Shown here: positions 55,266 through 63,259 of the stretch, in pieces | Layout: every line of letters starts with the position of its first letter | Numbering within the stretch: the first letter of the stretch is position 1 | Origin: Megasphaera paucivorans | Lineage (GTDB): Bacteria; Bacillota; Negativicutes; Veillonellales; Megasphaeraceae | Direction of reading: 5' to 3' | NCBI RefSeq assembly: GCF_900103535.1 | Contig: NZ_FNHQ01000005.1 | Coordinates: 1 to 64,000 of the forward strand | DNA length: 64,000 nucleotides | Made by a program: the position numbers and the translations under genes | The notes under the pieces: model-generated | Seen by the model: the letters and a program-made list of their open reading frames with translations, nothing else | Told to the model about the DNA's origin: nothing | The model's database searches: none

Positions 55266-55304
55266 TAAAAAAAGCAAAGAAACTATTTCAAGCTTCTTTG
55301 CTTG
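55266..55304 (-). terminator. Leader hairpin 1 of the ABC operon with alternative pairing
   Basis: A 10-bp stem (55272-55281 with 55294-55303) plus T-tail forms a terminator at the very start of the transcript. The same 5' arm can instead form CAAGC/GCTTG (55289-55293 with 55300-55304), so the two structures exclude each other. CAAGC-N6-GCTTG is also a plausible operator at the start site. Confidence 0.55.
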
Positions 55305-55309
55305 AAAAT

Positions 55310-55338
55310 AGTATACTAAATAAAATTATTACGTGCAA
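55310..55338 (-). promoter_or_regulatory. Promoter of the ABC/hydrolase operon
   Basis: Minus strand: -35 TTGCAC at 55338-55333, 17-base spacer, -10 TATACT at 55315-55310, start near 55303. Beyond it, 55339-55630 shows a GC-rich hairpin at about 55541-55563 and nothing else recognised. Confidence 0.7.
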
Positions 55339-55630
55339 CATCAATTATTTTTAATTTTATTAGTATAAATAGCCAATAAATCAAAAAAACACAAAGGCAG
55401 CCTATATGAAAACACGCCCTTGTGTGTATGCCTATGGTTTAATGTACATGGTATAGTATATCCACTTCATCGTATAAATTCCATCAGTAAATCATACAAT
55501 ATTTTCGCTATATTTTGTATAGTTGCACAACGCACGGCTCCTGCGCCGGCCCCCAGCCGGCAGATGGCACCACATTCGAGCCTCAGCATATGCACAAAAT
55601 GCAGTAAAAAACCAGACGGCCCCTAAAAAA

Positions 55631-55738
55631 TCACTCGCCATATTGCAATGACATGATCGTCAACAATACTAAACTGAAATAAATGAATACGATGTAGTAT
55701 ATTTCAAATTTATACTCTTCCAGTATGCCTTTCATCAT
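55631..55738 (-). CDS. 35-residue single-pass membrane microprotein, unknown function
   Basis: A short frame in the long gap between the ABC operon and the barrel gene: ATG at 55738 (a second ATG follows at once), TGA at 55631. GGGGGAG lies about 7 bases upstream. The product is MMKGILEEYKFEIYY then a hydrophobic stretch IVFIYFSLVLLTIMSL and a short QYGE end, i.e. a polar start and one membrane helix. No family recognised. Strong ribosome site and clean topology support it; no clear promoter was found, and readthrough from the barrel gene is possible. Confidence 0.5.
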   Translation of the reverse strand: MMKGILEEYKFEIYYIVFIYFSLVLLTIMSLQYGE

Positions 55739-55825
55739 ATCCTATCTCCCCCTCAATACCGTTTCCCTTCCACCTGTACCCGGACACATTCCCCCACAAT
55801 GACACAGCGTGCTCCTTTCCCTGCA

Positions 55826-55868
55826 ATAAAAAAAACGACGGCATCCATGTAAAGATAACGCCGTCGTT
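55826..55868 (-). terminator. Terminator after the Wzi-like gene
   Basis: A 9-bp GC-rich stem (55834-55842 with 55860-55868) and a T8 run on the minus strand. It lies 150 bases past the stop codon; the stretch between is AT-rich with no gene seen. Confidence 0.75.
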
Positions 55869-56017
55869 ATGTGCTATTTTTTATTTTTATTAAGTATAAC
55901 ATCATCATGCGCACGAAACAATTGTGTAACAGCAATAAAATTGCCCTTCCGTTTTGTGCATATGCCCAATTGCGGACACCGCAATTCTCCGTGTCCCGTT
56001 TTTGTCTGACAGCGCCA

Positions 56018-57556
56018 TTAATACAGCCATTTCACACTGGCCATGGCAAAGGTATCATGATCGGTGCTGCTCGTATAGTTAGCATGTTCTACCCGTGCCG
56101 CTCCGATCGTGCCGTTCAGATAGACATTGGCACGCAGTTTCCGCTGTCCCGTAATGCCGATTTCATCGACCGTGGGATGCTGGGCCGTTCCCCGATCCAT
56201 ATCCGTCCGCATGACATAGACGCCGATAGTCCCTTCCCGGCGAAAATGCCGCGTAAGACCCACATAATATTTGCGGGCATTGGTTCCCATGGCATCGCCT
56301 ATGATATCGCCGCGGTACGTCCAGCCGTTCTGGAACTTACTGTGGATATACCAGCTGTTATTTGTATTTACGATTTCAGCCGTCATATCCCAGCTGCCAT
56401 CCTTGGTAAGCTGCGGCAGGTAGACGCCTGCCCGATATGCAATATCCGAAGGCAGATATCCGGCCTGATCCTCTCCGTACAACTCTCCGTACAACTGCAC
56501 GCCGGGAAAGCGCAGCCGGAAATCCACCCCGGCAATATCATCCCACCGGTCCTTCCGATTATCATCGTTGCGTCCGTATATCCAGTGTCCCCAGTCGGAG
56601 GCATTCAAGCCGTTGCCGTTGCCGCCAAGCATGGATATCCGTTCCAACCCCACGGTAACATACGATGTCGGCGTAATATCGACACGCATACCGAGCAGTC
56701 CGGCATCATCATACTCCGTCCGGCCGTACGCTGCCGCCCGATCCGATCGGTCGCTCTCCAGTTTTCCGTAAAACAGATGAACGTCGGCCTGTCCGAGAAA
56801 ACGGAAAAACCCACCGACCTGCTGCGGTTCCATAAAATGGGCCTGCAAAGTCGTCAAAGGACTCATCGTATTGCTGAGAGCCAGCGTGCCCGTGGCTCCC
56901 TGTCCCCATCGCATAGCCTGACGGCCGGCTTCAAATGCCCAGATACCGCTGCGCGTTTTGATATATCCTTCCTCCAAACTCATGCTGAGATGATTATTCT
57001 TGTCGTAGCTCACCCGCGGGCGGATATAGACTGCCGTTTCATGCCCGATCATGCCGGAGGCTTCAAAGGAAGCAATCGCATTGCCATCCGCCCCGTACTG
57101 GTATCCGTTGCGATTTGTCCCAAACGGCTGCCAACTGCCGTGGACTCCGGAAGGATAGCGGTACGAAGACGCATCGCCGCCTTGATAAGCCAGCGCCGCC
57201 GTCACGGAATACAGCCGTACCCCGTCATAGGTACGATGTCCCTGCAGCGTCGCCAGTTCGGGAGCAAACTCCGTCTCCATAGCTTGCAGCACATCCTGCA
57301 AATAGCCGGGCATCGGCTTTTTCTTCGCCGTTTTTTCCGCCTCCTGCACCCACTTGGCCATTTCCATGCGGCTGTACGGTCTGGCACCATTCGGCAGGGA
57401 GGTAATATATCCCATGCCGCTTAACTTGTCTACATACGAATAATACACACTGTCCGCCGAAACATTTGCCGTCACAACCGGAGCCGCCGCCATTCCTACT
57501 GCCGGCAGCGCCGCCAGACACACACTCATACCAAAACGCAACACCTTATTCATCAT
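56018..57556 (-). CDS. Outer-membrane beta-barrel protein, Wzi/capsule-assembly family-like
   Basis: A 512-residue exported protein. Signal peptide with likely cleavage after VGMAAA (about 25), a short SLH-like region (about 35-75; VYYSYVDKLSGMGYITSL), then a barrel of many Tyr/Trp-rich strands ending in an aromatic residue (ASVKWLY), as outer-membrane proteins do. Segments such as GRQAMRWGQGATGTLALSN and PGVQLYGELYGED resemble Wzi-type capsule surface assembly proteins. Its presence implies a diderm envelope. Start set at the first of two ATGs after GGGAG. Confidence 0.78.
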   Translation of the reverse strand: MMNKVLRFGMSVCLAALPAVGMAAAPVVTANVSADSVYYSYVDKLSGMGYITSLPNGARPYSRMEMAKWVQEAEKTAKKKPMPGYLQDVLQAMETEFAPELATLQGHRTYDGVRLYSVTAALAYQGGDASSYRYPSGVHGSWQPFGTNRNGYQYGADGNAIASFEASGMIGHETAVYIRPRVSYDKNNHLSMSLEEGYIKTRSGIWAFEAGRQAMRWGQGATGTLALSNTMSPLTTLQAHFMEPQQVGGFFRFLGQADVHLFYGKLESDRSDRAAAYGRTEYDDAGLLGMRVDITPTSYVTVGLERISMLGGNGNGLNASDWGHWIYGRNDDNRKDRWDDIAGVDFRLRFPGVQLYGELYGEDQAGYLPSDIAYRAGVYLPQLTKDGSWDMTAEIVNTNNSWYIHSKFQNGWTYRGDIIGDAMGTNARKYYVGLTRHFRREGTIGVYVMRTDMDRGTAQHPTVDEIGITGQRKLRANVYLNGTIGAARVEHANYTSSTDHDTFAMASVKWLY

Positions 57557-57632
57557 ACATCGTCTCTCCCATACATCCCAAATCAATGTCTCATATGATA
57601 AAAATCTATATAACGACAGTCTTTCCGTCACC

Positions 57633-57675
57633 GTTCCTGAAAAATAAGCAGAATATCCGTTTCTCTTTCAGGAAC
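57633..57675. repeat. Inverted repeat between the Wzi-like and pilin-like genes
   Basis: Perfect 10-bp arms GTTCCTGAAA (57633-57642) and TTTCAGGAAC (57666-57675), 23-base loop. No T-tract follows on the minus strand. It may protect or process the mRNA. Confidence 0.35.
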
Positions 57676-57706
57676 AACGGCACTTCGGGCTGCTTTATCC
57701 CGCCGA

Positions 57707-58249
57707 TCACAGGTTCGGAATATCGGCGGGCAATACATTTCTCATTTTATGTGTATCTATGCTCGTGCCGGATACTTGTTCTATCGTCGTATTGCTTCCG
57801 CCGTTTTCCACTAATTTATAATACTTGCCGTCCGTATCTTCAAAATACGAAGTTCCTCCCAGATATGCCTGCAAGCTGTTGCCGCCGCCCCGTGCGCTCA
57901 TTCCCACTTTATATTCTTTATTTCCCTTACCGCCGTCGTTGATGAACCAGTATACCCGATAGTCCTTGGTCGGATCATTGCTCCCGTTCCTCGTCTGATA
58001 GGTCAGCGTGGTCTGATGCCATACGTTTCCCTGTGAATCCGTAACGGTGATTCCCGTATCGTAATCCGTTTTCTGTCCGTTCACAATAGAATGTAAATGG
58101 GTAGAGGCCGCACTGTACAGTGAGCTGATGTTTTGGCCTATATTTCCCGAATAATATTCACTGACTCCCAAGAGTGCGACAAATAGCAGAATTATGCCAT
58201 ATTCAGTTATACCTTGCCCTTTTTTATTGAGTATTGGGTGTAAAAACAT
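57707..58249 (-). CDS. Flp-type pilin-like protein with a large C-terminal domain (1)
   Basis: A 180-residue protein. The N-terminus NKKGQGITEYGIILLFVALLG is a class IV/Flp prepilin signal: cut expected between G and Q, leaving Glu at +5 and Tyr at +6 before a hydrophobic helix. Flp pilins are only about 50-70 residues; here a further 130 residues, rich in Gly, Thr and Tyr, form an unrecognised domain. A similar gene lies 66 bases upstream. No prepilin peptidase, secretin or Tad ATPase gene is in the window. Confidence 0.75.
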   Translation of the reverse strand: MFLHPILNKKGQGITEYGIILLFVALLGVSEYYSGNIGQNISSLYSAASTHLHSIVNGQKTDYDTGITVTDSQGNVWHQTTLTYQTRNGSNDPTKDYRVYWFINDGGKGNKEYKVGMSARGGGNSLQAYLGGTSYFEDTDGKYYKLVENGGSNTTIEQVSGTSIDTHKMRNVLPADIPNL

Positions 58250-58315
58250 GTAAATAGGTTCCTTATCTGCACGTAACGTATCATTGTAACTAAGCGATTC
58301 GTTTCCCCTTGTCGA

Positions 58316-58888
58316 TCAGCTGCGGTCATATGCCGTAACATTCCGGTAATATGGCTGCCGCTGAATCGTACTTGTATTGCCGGTGAATACGGTCAGCTGT
58401 GTATCCGCATTGCCGTAATCTGTAATTTGATAATAGTACTCCCCCGATTTAAAAACCGTTGTCCTGCCGCCATCCTCTTCGATACGGACATGCGCATCAT
58501 TGCCGCCTTGTATCGGACTGCCGTAATAGGTGTAACGCTGTCCCTCATGATATAAGGTATAGACCTTCTGCCCATACCGGCTCTCATACCAATATACGGT
58601 ATAGGCAGTATCCTTGCCCACGGTCAAATTGGTCTTATGCCCCGTCACCGGCTTGATTCCCAATGGATCACTCTCCATAATAGTAAAGGTTTCGCCTGTA
58701 TCAAATACATCTCCGACTCCCAAAATGGACTGCAGTTTTTCCGTAATAGCCGAATATATTCTGTGTTCGGAGCCTTTCAGCTGGTACACCGTATATATCC
58801 CGGTCCCGATAGACAAGACAATCAGCAAAATAAGGCCGTACTCTACCAATCCCTGTCCCTTGCGATTTATAAAAATGACGATGGGCAC
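58316..58888 (-). CDS. Flp-type pilin-like protein with a large C-terminal domain (2)
   Basis: A 190-residue companion of the preceding protein. N-terminus NRKGQGLVEYGLILLIVLS has the same prepilin signal (G, then QGLVEY). The C-terminal domain shares the plan but little evident sequence: Thr, Tyr and Gly rich (YYGSPIQGGNDAHVRIEE). Translation seems to begin at GTG 58888, with GGGGGG directly against it, an unusual spacing. Both proteins may be minor pilins or pseudopilins. Confidence 0.72.
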   Translation of the reverse strand: MPIVIFINRKGQGLVEYGLILLIVLSIGTGIYTVYQLKGSEHRIYSAITEKLQSILGVGDVFDTGETFTIMESDPLGIKPVTGHKTNLTVGKDTAYTVYWYESRYGQKVYTLYHEGQRYTYYGSPIQGGNDAHVRIEEDGGRTTVFKSGEYYYQITDYGNADTQLTVFTGNTSTIQRQPYYRNVTAYDRS

Positions 58889-59062
58889 CCCCCTTTATGC
58901 AGCACCCACAGGGTACTGTCTCCTCCCGGATACGATCCCGCCATCCCCCCGACCGCAGGGACAGCAACGATTGCTTATTTAAAATATTCGGCATCCTGTA
59001 CCAGACTCCTGCTGCTGTTGCATTGCAAAATGAATATTGGAAAAATAAAAGTGCAAATCTTA

Positions 59063-59113
59063 ACAAGTTCTTGACAAGTTCTTCATATCCTCTGTATATG
59101 CCCTTTGTATACT
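59063..59113 (+). promoter_or_regulatory. Promoter with tandem direct repeats for the membrane protein/two-component genes
   Basis: Plus strand: two copies of ACAAGTTCTT at 59063-59072 and 59074-59083, 11 bases apart, just upstream of a -10 TATACT at 59108-59113. There is no good -35 at 17 bases (a TTGACA at 59071 is better placed for a -10 at 59094). Head-to-tail repeats at one helical turn suit an OmpR-type regulator such as the one downstream. Confidence 0.6.
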
Positions 59114-59146
59114 AAAGGCATATCAAAGAAAAGGAGTGCATATCCT

Positions 59147-59674
59147 ATGATAATGACACATTATATGGAACTATTAGCAATGAATCAGCCATGGAACTTA
59201 ATCCTGTTCATGGTCATCCCCGTCGGAATGGCGGAGGCCCTCGTAGCAACAGAATTTTTTACACTGTATTGGGGAGAAAGCAAAAACAAGTACTGGCGTC
59301 TGTGGAATAAATATATCGGAATGATATTAGGAGTATACTTCCTTATCGTATTCCTTTATTTAGCGCGTATCGTCGTGCCCTCTCTGACTTGGCGCGGATG
59401 GATCGATCAGGTCGCGGTATATGCCTACATGCTGGGTGTAGTCCCCTTATTTTCCATCACCCTTATGGAATGGGGTCTCCTCGGCTCCGGCCGCAGCGAA
59501 CATAAGCGCCTCAAAATACATGCGGTACTGTTGATCGCATTTCTCGTCGTCAGCCATATTGCCATGATTTTCGGCATGGTAAATCCCACCTTGGGCGGCT
59601 GGCAGGAACCCCTGCCTGCCGGATACAGGCAGATGGACCATTCCCAAATGAACCATGACAGGAACCGCCCCTAG
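59147..59674 (+). CDS. Four-helix membrane protein with a Met/His tail (DUF6803-like)
   Basis: A 175-residue protein with four membrane helices (about 12-35, 52-75, 85-112 and 125-148) and a short polar C-terminal tail with MDHSQMNHD. That pattern resembles the copper-binding Met/His clusters of CopA/PcoA-type proteins. AAAGGAG lies 10 bases before the ATG. No firm family assignment; DUF6803 is a recollection, not a search result. First gene of a unit with the two-component system. Confidence 0.6.
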   Translation: MIMTHYMELLAMNQPWNLILFMVIPVGMAEALVATEFFTLYWGESKNKYWRLWNKYIGMILGVYFLIVFLYLARIVVPSLTWRGWIDQVAVYAYMLGVVPLFSITLMEWGLLGSGRSEHKRLKIHAVLLIAFLVVSHIAMIFGMVNPTLGGWQEPLPAGYRQMDHSQMNHDRNRP

Positions 59675-59806
59675 CAGCCTATCCGCCGGGAACAGCCTTT
59701 TCACGCTGTCCCCGGCACTGTTGTACCGGAAAATAAATACGCCGCAGCGCTTGAAGTATCTATCCCGGACAGTGTATAGTAAAGAAAAGAGACAGGAGGG
59801 ATCGCG

Positions 59807-60508
59807 ATGCTGCAACATTCTATTTTGATCGTAGATGATGATGTCAAACTGATTCAGGTACTGCGTACCTATTTCGAACGGGAACAATTCGTCGTATATA
59901 CAGCCTTTGACGGCCGGAGCGCGTTAGCTCTGCTGCGGCGCTATGAACCGCAGATCATGATTCTGGATCTGATGATGCCCGATATGGACGGCTTTGAGGT
60001 TTGCCGCCGTGTCCGGCAGAACAACGATCTTCCTATTTTGTTTTTGACCGCCAAAGATGATGAAACCGATCGGCTCGTAGGCTTGAATATCGGCGCTGAT
60101 GACTACCTGACGAAACCGTTCAATATCAAAGAACTCGTGGCCCTGGTATATGCACGGCTGCGCCGCGTCCGCGGCGAAATCGTGCAGGCGTCGACGCATT
60201 ACGTCATCGGTGATCTGCACATTGACAAGGAAAAATATACCGTATACCGCGGTACGGAGCCCATCCTGCTGACCCCGACGGAATTCAATATGCTGGAAGT
60301 GCTCTCGTCTTCCCCGGACCGGGTGTACAGCCGCCTGCAGCTCATGGAAAAAGCCCAAGGCGGTTACAGTTTCGAAGGCTATGAGCGAACCATCGACACC
60401 CATATCCGCAATCTGCGGAAAAAACTGGAACGGGATCCCGCCCACCCTGAATATATTCTAACGGTATACGGTATCGGATACAAATTTTCCGGAGGCAGCC
60501 ATGCGTAA
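59807..60508 (+). CDS. Response regulator, OmpR/PhoB family
   Basis: A 233-residue regulator. Receiver domain with the acidic pair VDDD, phospho-Asp in ILDLMMPDMDG (about 52) and Lys in YLTKPF; C-terminal winged helix with TPTEFNMLEVL and RTIDTHIRNLRKKLE. GGAGG precedes the ATG. It overlaps the kinase gene by 8 bases. Direct repeats upstream of the first gene are a likely binding site. Confidence 0.93.
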   Translation: MLQHSILIVDDDVKLIQVLRTYFEREQFVVYTAFDGRSALALLRRYEPQIMILDLMMPDMDGFEVCRRVRQNNDLPILFLTAKDDETDRLVGLNIGADDYLTKPFNIKELVALVYARLRRVRGEIVQASTHYVIGDLHIDKEKYTVYRGTEPILLTPTEFNMLEVLSSSPDRVYSRLQLMEKAQGGYSFEGYERTIDTHIRNLRKKLERDPAHPEYILTVYGIGYKFSGGSHA

Positions 60509-61616
60509 ATATAACAGCATTGTCTATCGCTTGACAGGAATGTCGTTTATTCTTCTCATCTCGACGATCGGGATCCTGCTGTTCCTTGTCAATCTGCAAA
60601 TGGACCAGCATTTTTCCGAATACCTGCAGTATAACGGTGCGGCACTGACGCTGCCCTACTCGGCACACGGAACGCCGGAACAGCACTTTATGGCCTCCGT
60701 CCATCACTCTCTTATCTGGGTAGGCGCTGCCATCTTGACGATCAGCCTGTTCATCAGCTATTTGACAGCCCGCAGCATTACAAAACCGTTATGCACGCTC
60801 AATGAAGCTGCCCAAACGCTGAAAGAAGGAACCTACGGAAAAACCGTGGCGATTACGAGGCAGGATGAAGTCGGCATGCTGGCCGACACGATCAACGCCA
60901 TGTCCCTGCAGCTGCACCAAAACGACCAGATGCGGCATCACCTTTTTACCAATATTGCTCACGAGCTCCGGACGCCGCTGGCTATTATACAAGGAAATCT
61001 GGAGGGCATGATCGATGATGTGATTCCGGTCAACAAAACCATGCTCCTGTCAATGGAGGAGGAAGTACTGCGGGTCAATCGTCTGGTACAAGATCTGCGT
61101 GATTTATCCTTGGCGGAAATCAACGAATTGGAACTGCACAAAGAGGATACGGACATCAATGCCATGCTATCCCGTGCCGTCAATATGCTGCAGCCCCTGA
61201 TCGATGAAAAAAATCTATCCGTGCAGCTGGATTTGCTGAAAAACGGCTGTACCGCCTATATCGACAAAGACCGGATCAATCAGGTACTATATAATATCAT
61301 CAGCAACGCGATCCGCTATATTCCGGAAAAAAGCAGTATTTGTATTGTCACGGACCGGGTCGAAAAGGAAAAAGTTCCCTATATCAGCATACGGATCACC
61401 GATACGGGCCCCGGCATCGCCCCGGAGGATATCCCCTATATCTTTCAATATTTTTACCGCGGCGAAAAATCGCGGAACCGCAAAAGCGGCGGCTCCGGCA
61501 TCGGATTGGCACTAGCCCGGCAATTTGTCCTCAGTCACGGCGGCACCATTGCGGCAACAAGTCACCCCGGGAAAGGCACTTCCTTTTCCATACTCCTGCC
61601 GGCAGGGCCTGCCTGA
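60501..61616 (+). CDS. Sensor histidine kinase
   Basis: A 371-residue kinase: membrane helix 1 (about 9-30), a small outside region of about 40 residues, helix 2 (about 73-95), HAMP domain, HisKA H-box FTNIAHELRTPLAII (His about 156), N-box LYNIISNAIRY, G1 DTGPGIAPED and G2 GSGIGLALARQF. The small sensor region has few His or Cys and does not itself reveal the signal. Partner of the overlapping response regulator; a metal signal is inferred only from the neighbouring Met/His tail. Confidence 0.92.
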   Translation: MRKYNSIVYRLTGMSFILLISTIGILLFLVNLQMDQHFSEYLQYNGAALTLPYSAHGTPEQHFMASVHHSLIWVGAAILTISLFISYLTARSITKPLCTLNEAAQTLKEGTYGKTVAITRQDEVGMLADTINAMSLQLHQNDQMRHHLFTNIAHELRTPLAIIQGNLEGMIDDVIPVNKTMLLSMEEEVLRVNRLVQDLRDLSLAEINELELHKEDTDINAMLSRAVNMLQPLIDEKNLSVQLDLLKNGCTAYIDKDRINQVLYNIISNAIRYIPEKSSICIVTDRVEKEKVPYISIRITDTGPGIAPEDIPYIFQYFYRGEKSRNRKSGGSGIGLALARQFVLSHGGTIAATSHPGKGTSFSILLPAGPA

Positions 61617-61638
61617 TCCCATTTTTTACCGACAACAT

Positions 61639-61691
61639 AACACACCGCCTCCTTCCGCAGTGCAGTCGCAGATGGAAGCGGTGTGTTTTTT
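61639..61691 (+). terminator. Terminator of the two-component operon
   Basis: A 10-bp stem (61639-61648 with 61678-61687, long loop) followed by a T6 run on the plus strand, 22 bases past the kinase stop. The sigma-54 activator gene ends 15 bases beyond it on the other strand. Confidence 0.75.
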
Positions 61692-61705
61692 GCGGAATTC
61701 GGCGT

Positions 61706-63067
61706 TTATCGGTGTATGTGCGCCAGTTTCCGATACAAGACAGATCGTGAAATATGCAGCAGCTGTGCCGCTTTCGTTTTATTTCCCTCCGCCTGTTCCA
61801 AAGCCTGTAAAATCAATTCTCGTTCATTCTCCTTAAGAGATAAGGGCGCCTGCTGCGCCGTCTCCCCTGCTGCATAGGTACACTCCCAGGGCCGGAAAGG
61901 TATCTTATTGACATCGATCACGGGTTCATCATTCCAGCAAATAGCCTGTTCCAAAATATTTTCCAACTCCCGTACATTTCCCGGCCAGGAATAACTCTTC
62001 AGCAAGTCCAGTGAAGTTCGCGTCACGCCCTGGGCATTAGAACCGATCCGCACATTGATCCGATGGATCAGCCCCGGCACCAGCATATCCAGATCCTCCA
62101 GCCGCTGCCGCAGCGGCGGCATGTTGATCTCCAGGACATTGATGCGATAAAACAAATCCCGGCGGAATTTTTTCTCCTCCACCAATTGCCGCAGATCCGT
62201 ATTCGTAGACGCCATCACCCGGACATCCAACGGAATCGGCATCGTCGCTCCGATACGCCATACGTTCCGTTCCTGCAGGACACGCAGTAATTTGACCTGC
62301 ATATCCATCGGCATATCTCCGATTTCATCCAGCAAAATAGAACCGCCGTTGGCAAGTTCAAATTTCCCCGGATTGCCGCCTTTTTTAGCCCCCGTAAAGG
62401 ACCCGTCAACATAGCCGAACAACTCTGATTCCAGCAGATTTTCCGGGATAGCCCCGCAGTTCACGCTGATAAACGGCGATTCCCGGCGCACCGAACGCGT
62501 GTGGATCGCCTGCGCAATAATTTCCTTGCCCGTCCCGCTTTCCCCGGTGATCAGCAGGGTGGAATTGGTCCGTGATGCTTTTCTTGCCAATTTCTTGACA
62601 TACAACATCTGCGGCGTCTCTCCGATAATATCCATGCACGTATATAATTTTGTGCAGGCTCCGGCCATGACGTTGACGTTTTGGTGGGACAGTTTGCTGA
62701 CAATTTCCTTGGCAACCATTTGATCCGGAAAAATCGTCTTGACCACTGCGCCGACTACTTGATGTTTATTGCGAAGGGGAAATCGGGCAACCAAAAAACT
62801 CTTATCTTTGATTTTCAGCGTTTCACCCCAAATCGAGTAGCCCTGTTCGATGGTTTCATTCAACCGGCAATGGGGAATCACATCGACGACTTTTTTCCCG
62901 ATAATATCTTGGCGTTTGCAGTCCAGCGCTTTTAGAAAAAAATCATTGACAAACGAAATGCACCCATCCAGATCGATTGCTAAAATGCCCTCGAACGGCG
63001 TGTCGGCAATCGCATTCAAATATACGTTATTAAAAAACGTCTCCGGCATTTTTACAGGCAGTGTCAT
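61706..63067 (-). CDS. Sigma-54-dependent transcriptional activator with a PAS domain
   Basis: A 453-residue activator: N-terminal PAS domain (about 15-110; GILAIDLDGCISFVND), AAA+ domain with Walker A TGESGTGKE, the sigma-54 contact loop as GSFTGA (usual form GAFTGA), Walker B ILLDEIGDM, and a C-terminal Fis helix-turn-helix (NKTKAAQLLHISRSVLYRKL). GGAGGGAG precedes the ATG. In Negativicutes such proteins control fermentation and acyl-CoA genes; the adjacent acyl-CoA dehydrogenase on the same strand is a candidate neighbour but no -24/-12 promoter was found in the gap. Confidence 0.93.
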   Translation of the reverse strand: MTLPVKMPETFFNNVYLNAIADTPFEGILAIDLDGCISFVNDFFLKALDCKRQDIIGKKVVDVIPHCRLNETIEQGYSIWGETLKIKDKSFLVARFPLRNKHQVVGAVVKTIFPDQMVAKEIVSKLSHQNVNVMAGACTKLYTCMDIIGETPQMLYVKKLARKASRTNSTLLITGESGTGKEIIAQAIHTRSVRRESPFISVNCGAIPENLLESELFGYVDGSFTGAKKGGNPGKFELANGGSILLDEIGDMPMDMQVKLLRVLQERNVWRIGATMPIPLDVRVMASTNTDLRQLVEEKKFRRDLFYRINVLEINMPPLRQRLEDLDMLVPGLIHRINVRIGSNAQGVTRTSLDLLKSYSWPGNVRELENILEQAICWNDEPVIDVNKIPFRPWECTYAAGETAQQAPLSLKENERELILQALEQAEGNKTKAAQLLHISRSVLYRKLAHIHR

Positions 63068-63123
63068 GGGGCTCCCTCCTTTTCTATCGTTGCATATATG
63101 GTATATATACTATTATATCATGT

Positions 63124-63151
63124 AATGCCGTTTATGTGAGGAGGCGGCATT
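63124..63151. promoter_or_regulatory. Inverted repeat upstream of the sigma-54 activator gene
   Basis: Arms AATGCCG (63124-63130) and CGGCATT (63145-63151), 14 bases apart, adjacent to an extended -10 TGATATAAT on the minus strand near 63120. Possible autoregulatory site of the Fis-type domain. Confidence 0.4.
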
Positions 63152-63202
63152 GCAAAATATCCATTGTATTCAATTGTATCTTGTATATTTCGTATGCGCG
63201 GC

Positions 63203-63243
63203 TGTCCAAAAAATATGCCACTATGCAGTATAGTGGCATATTT
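63203..63243 (-). terminator. Terminator of the acyl-CoA dehydrogenase gene
   Basis: A perfect 13-bp stem (63211-63223 with 63231-63243, 7-base loop) with a T-rich minus-strand end, 16 bases past the stop codon. Confidence 0.8.
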
Positions 63244-63259
63244 CCGGAAACAAGCAGCG

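Noticed and set aside
55146-55310. Known guanidine riboswitch in the leader of the urea-type ABC operon
   Set aside because: Context would suit it, but none of the guanidine-I, II or III consensus elements I recall could be matched; kept as an unclassified leader.
55871-57424. A 517-codon open frame on the plus strand
   Set aside because: Antisense to the Wzi-like barrel gene, with Arg/His/Ile-rich shadow composition and no domain.
58889-59060. Possible c-di-GMP riboswitch ahead of the pilin-like genes
   Set aside because: The leader is GC-rich and can form hairpins, but the conserved GEMM core and tetraloop receptor were not found.
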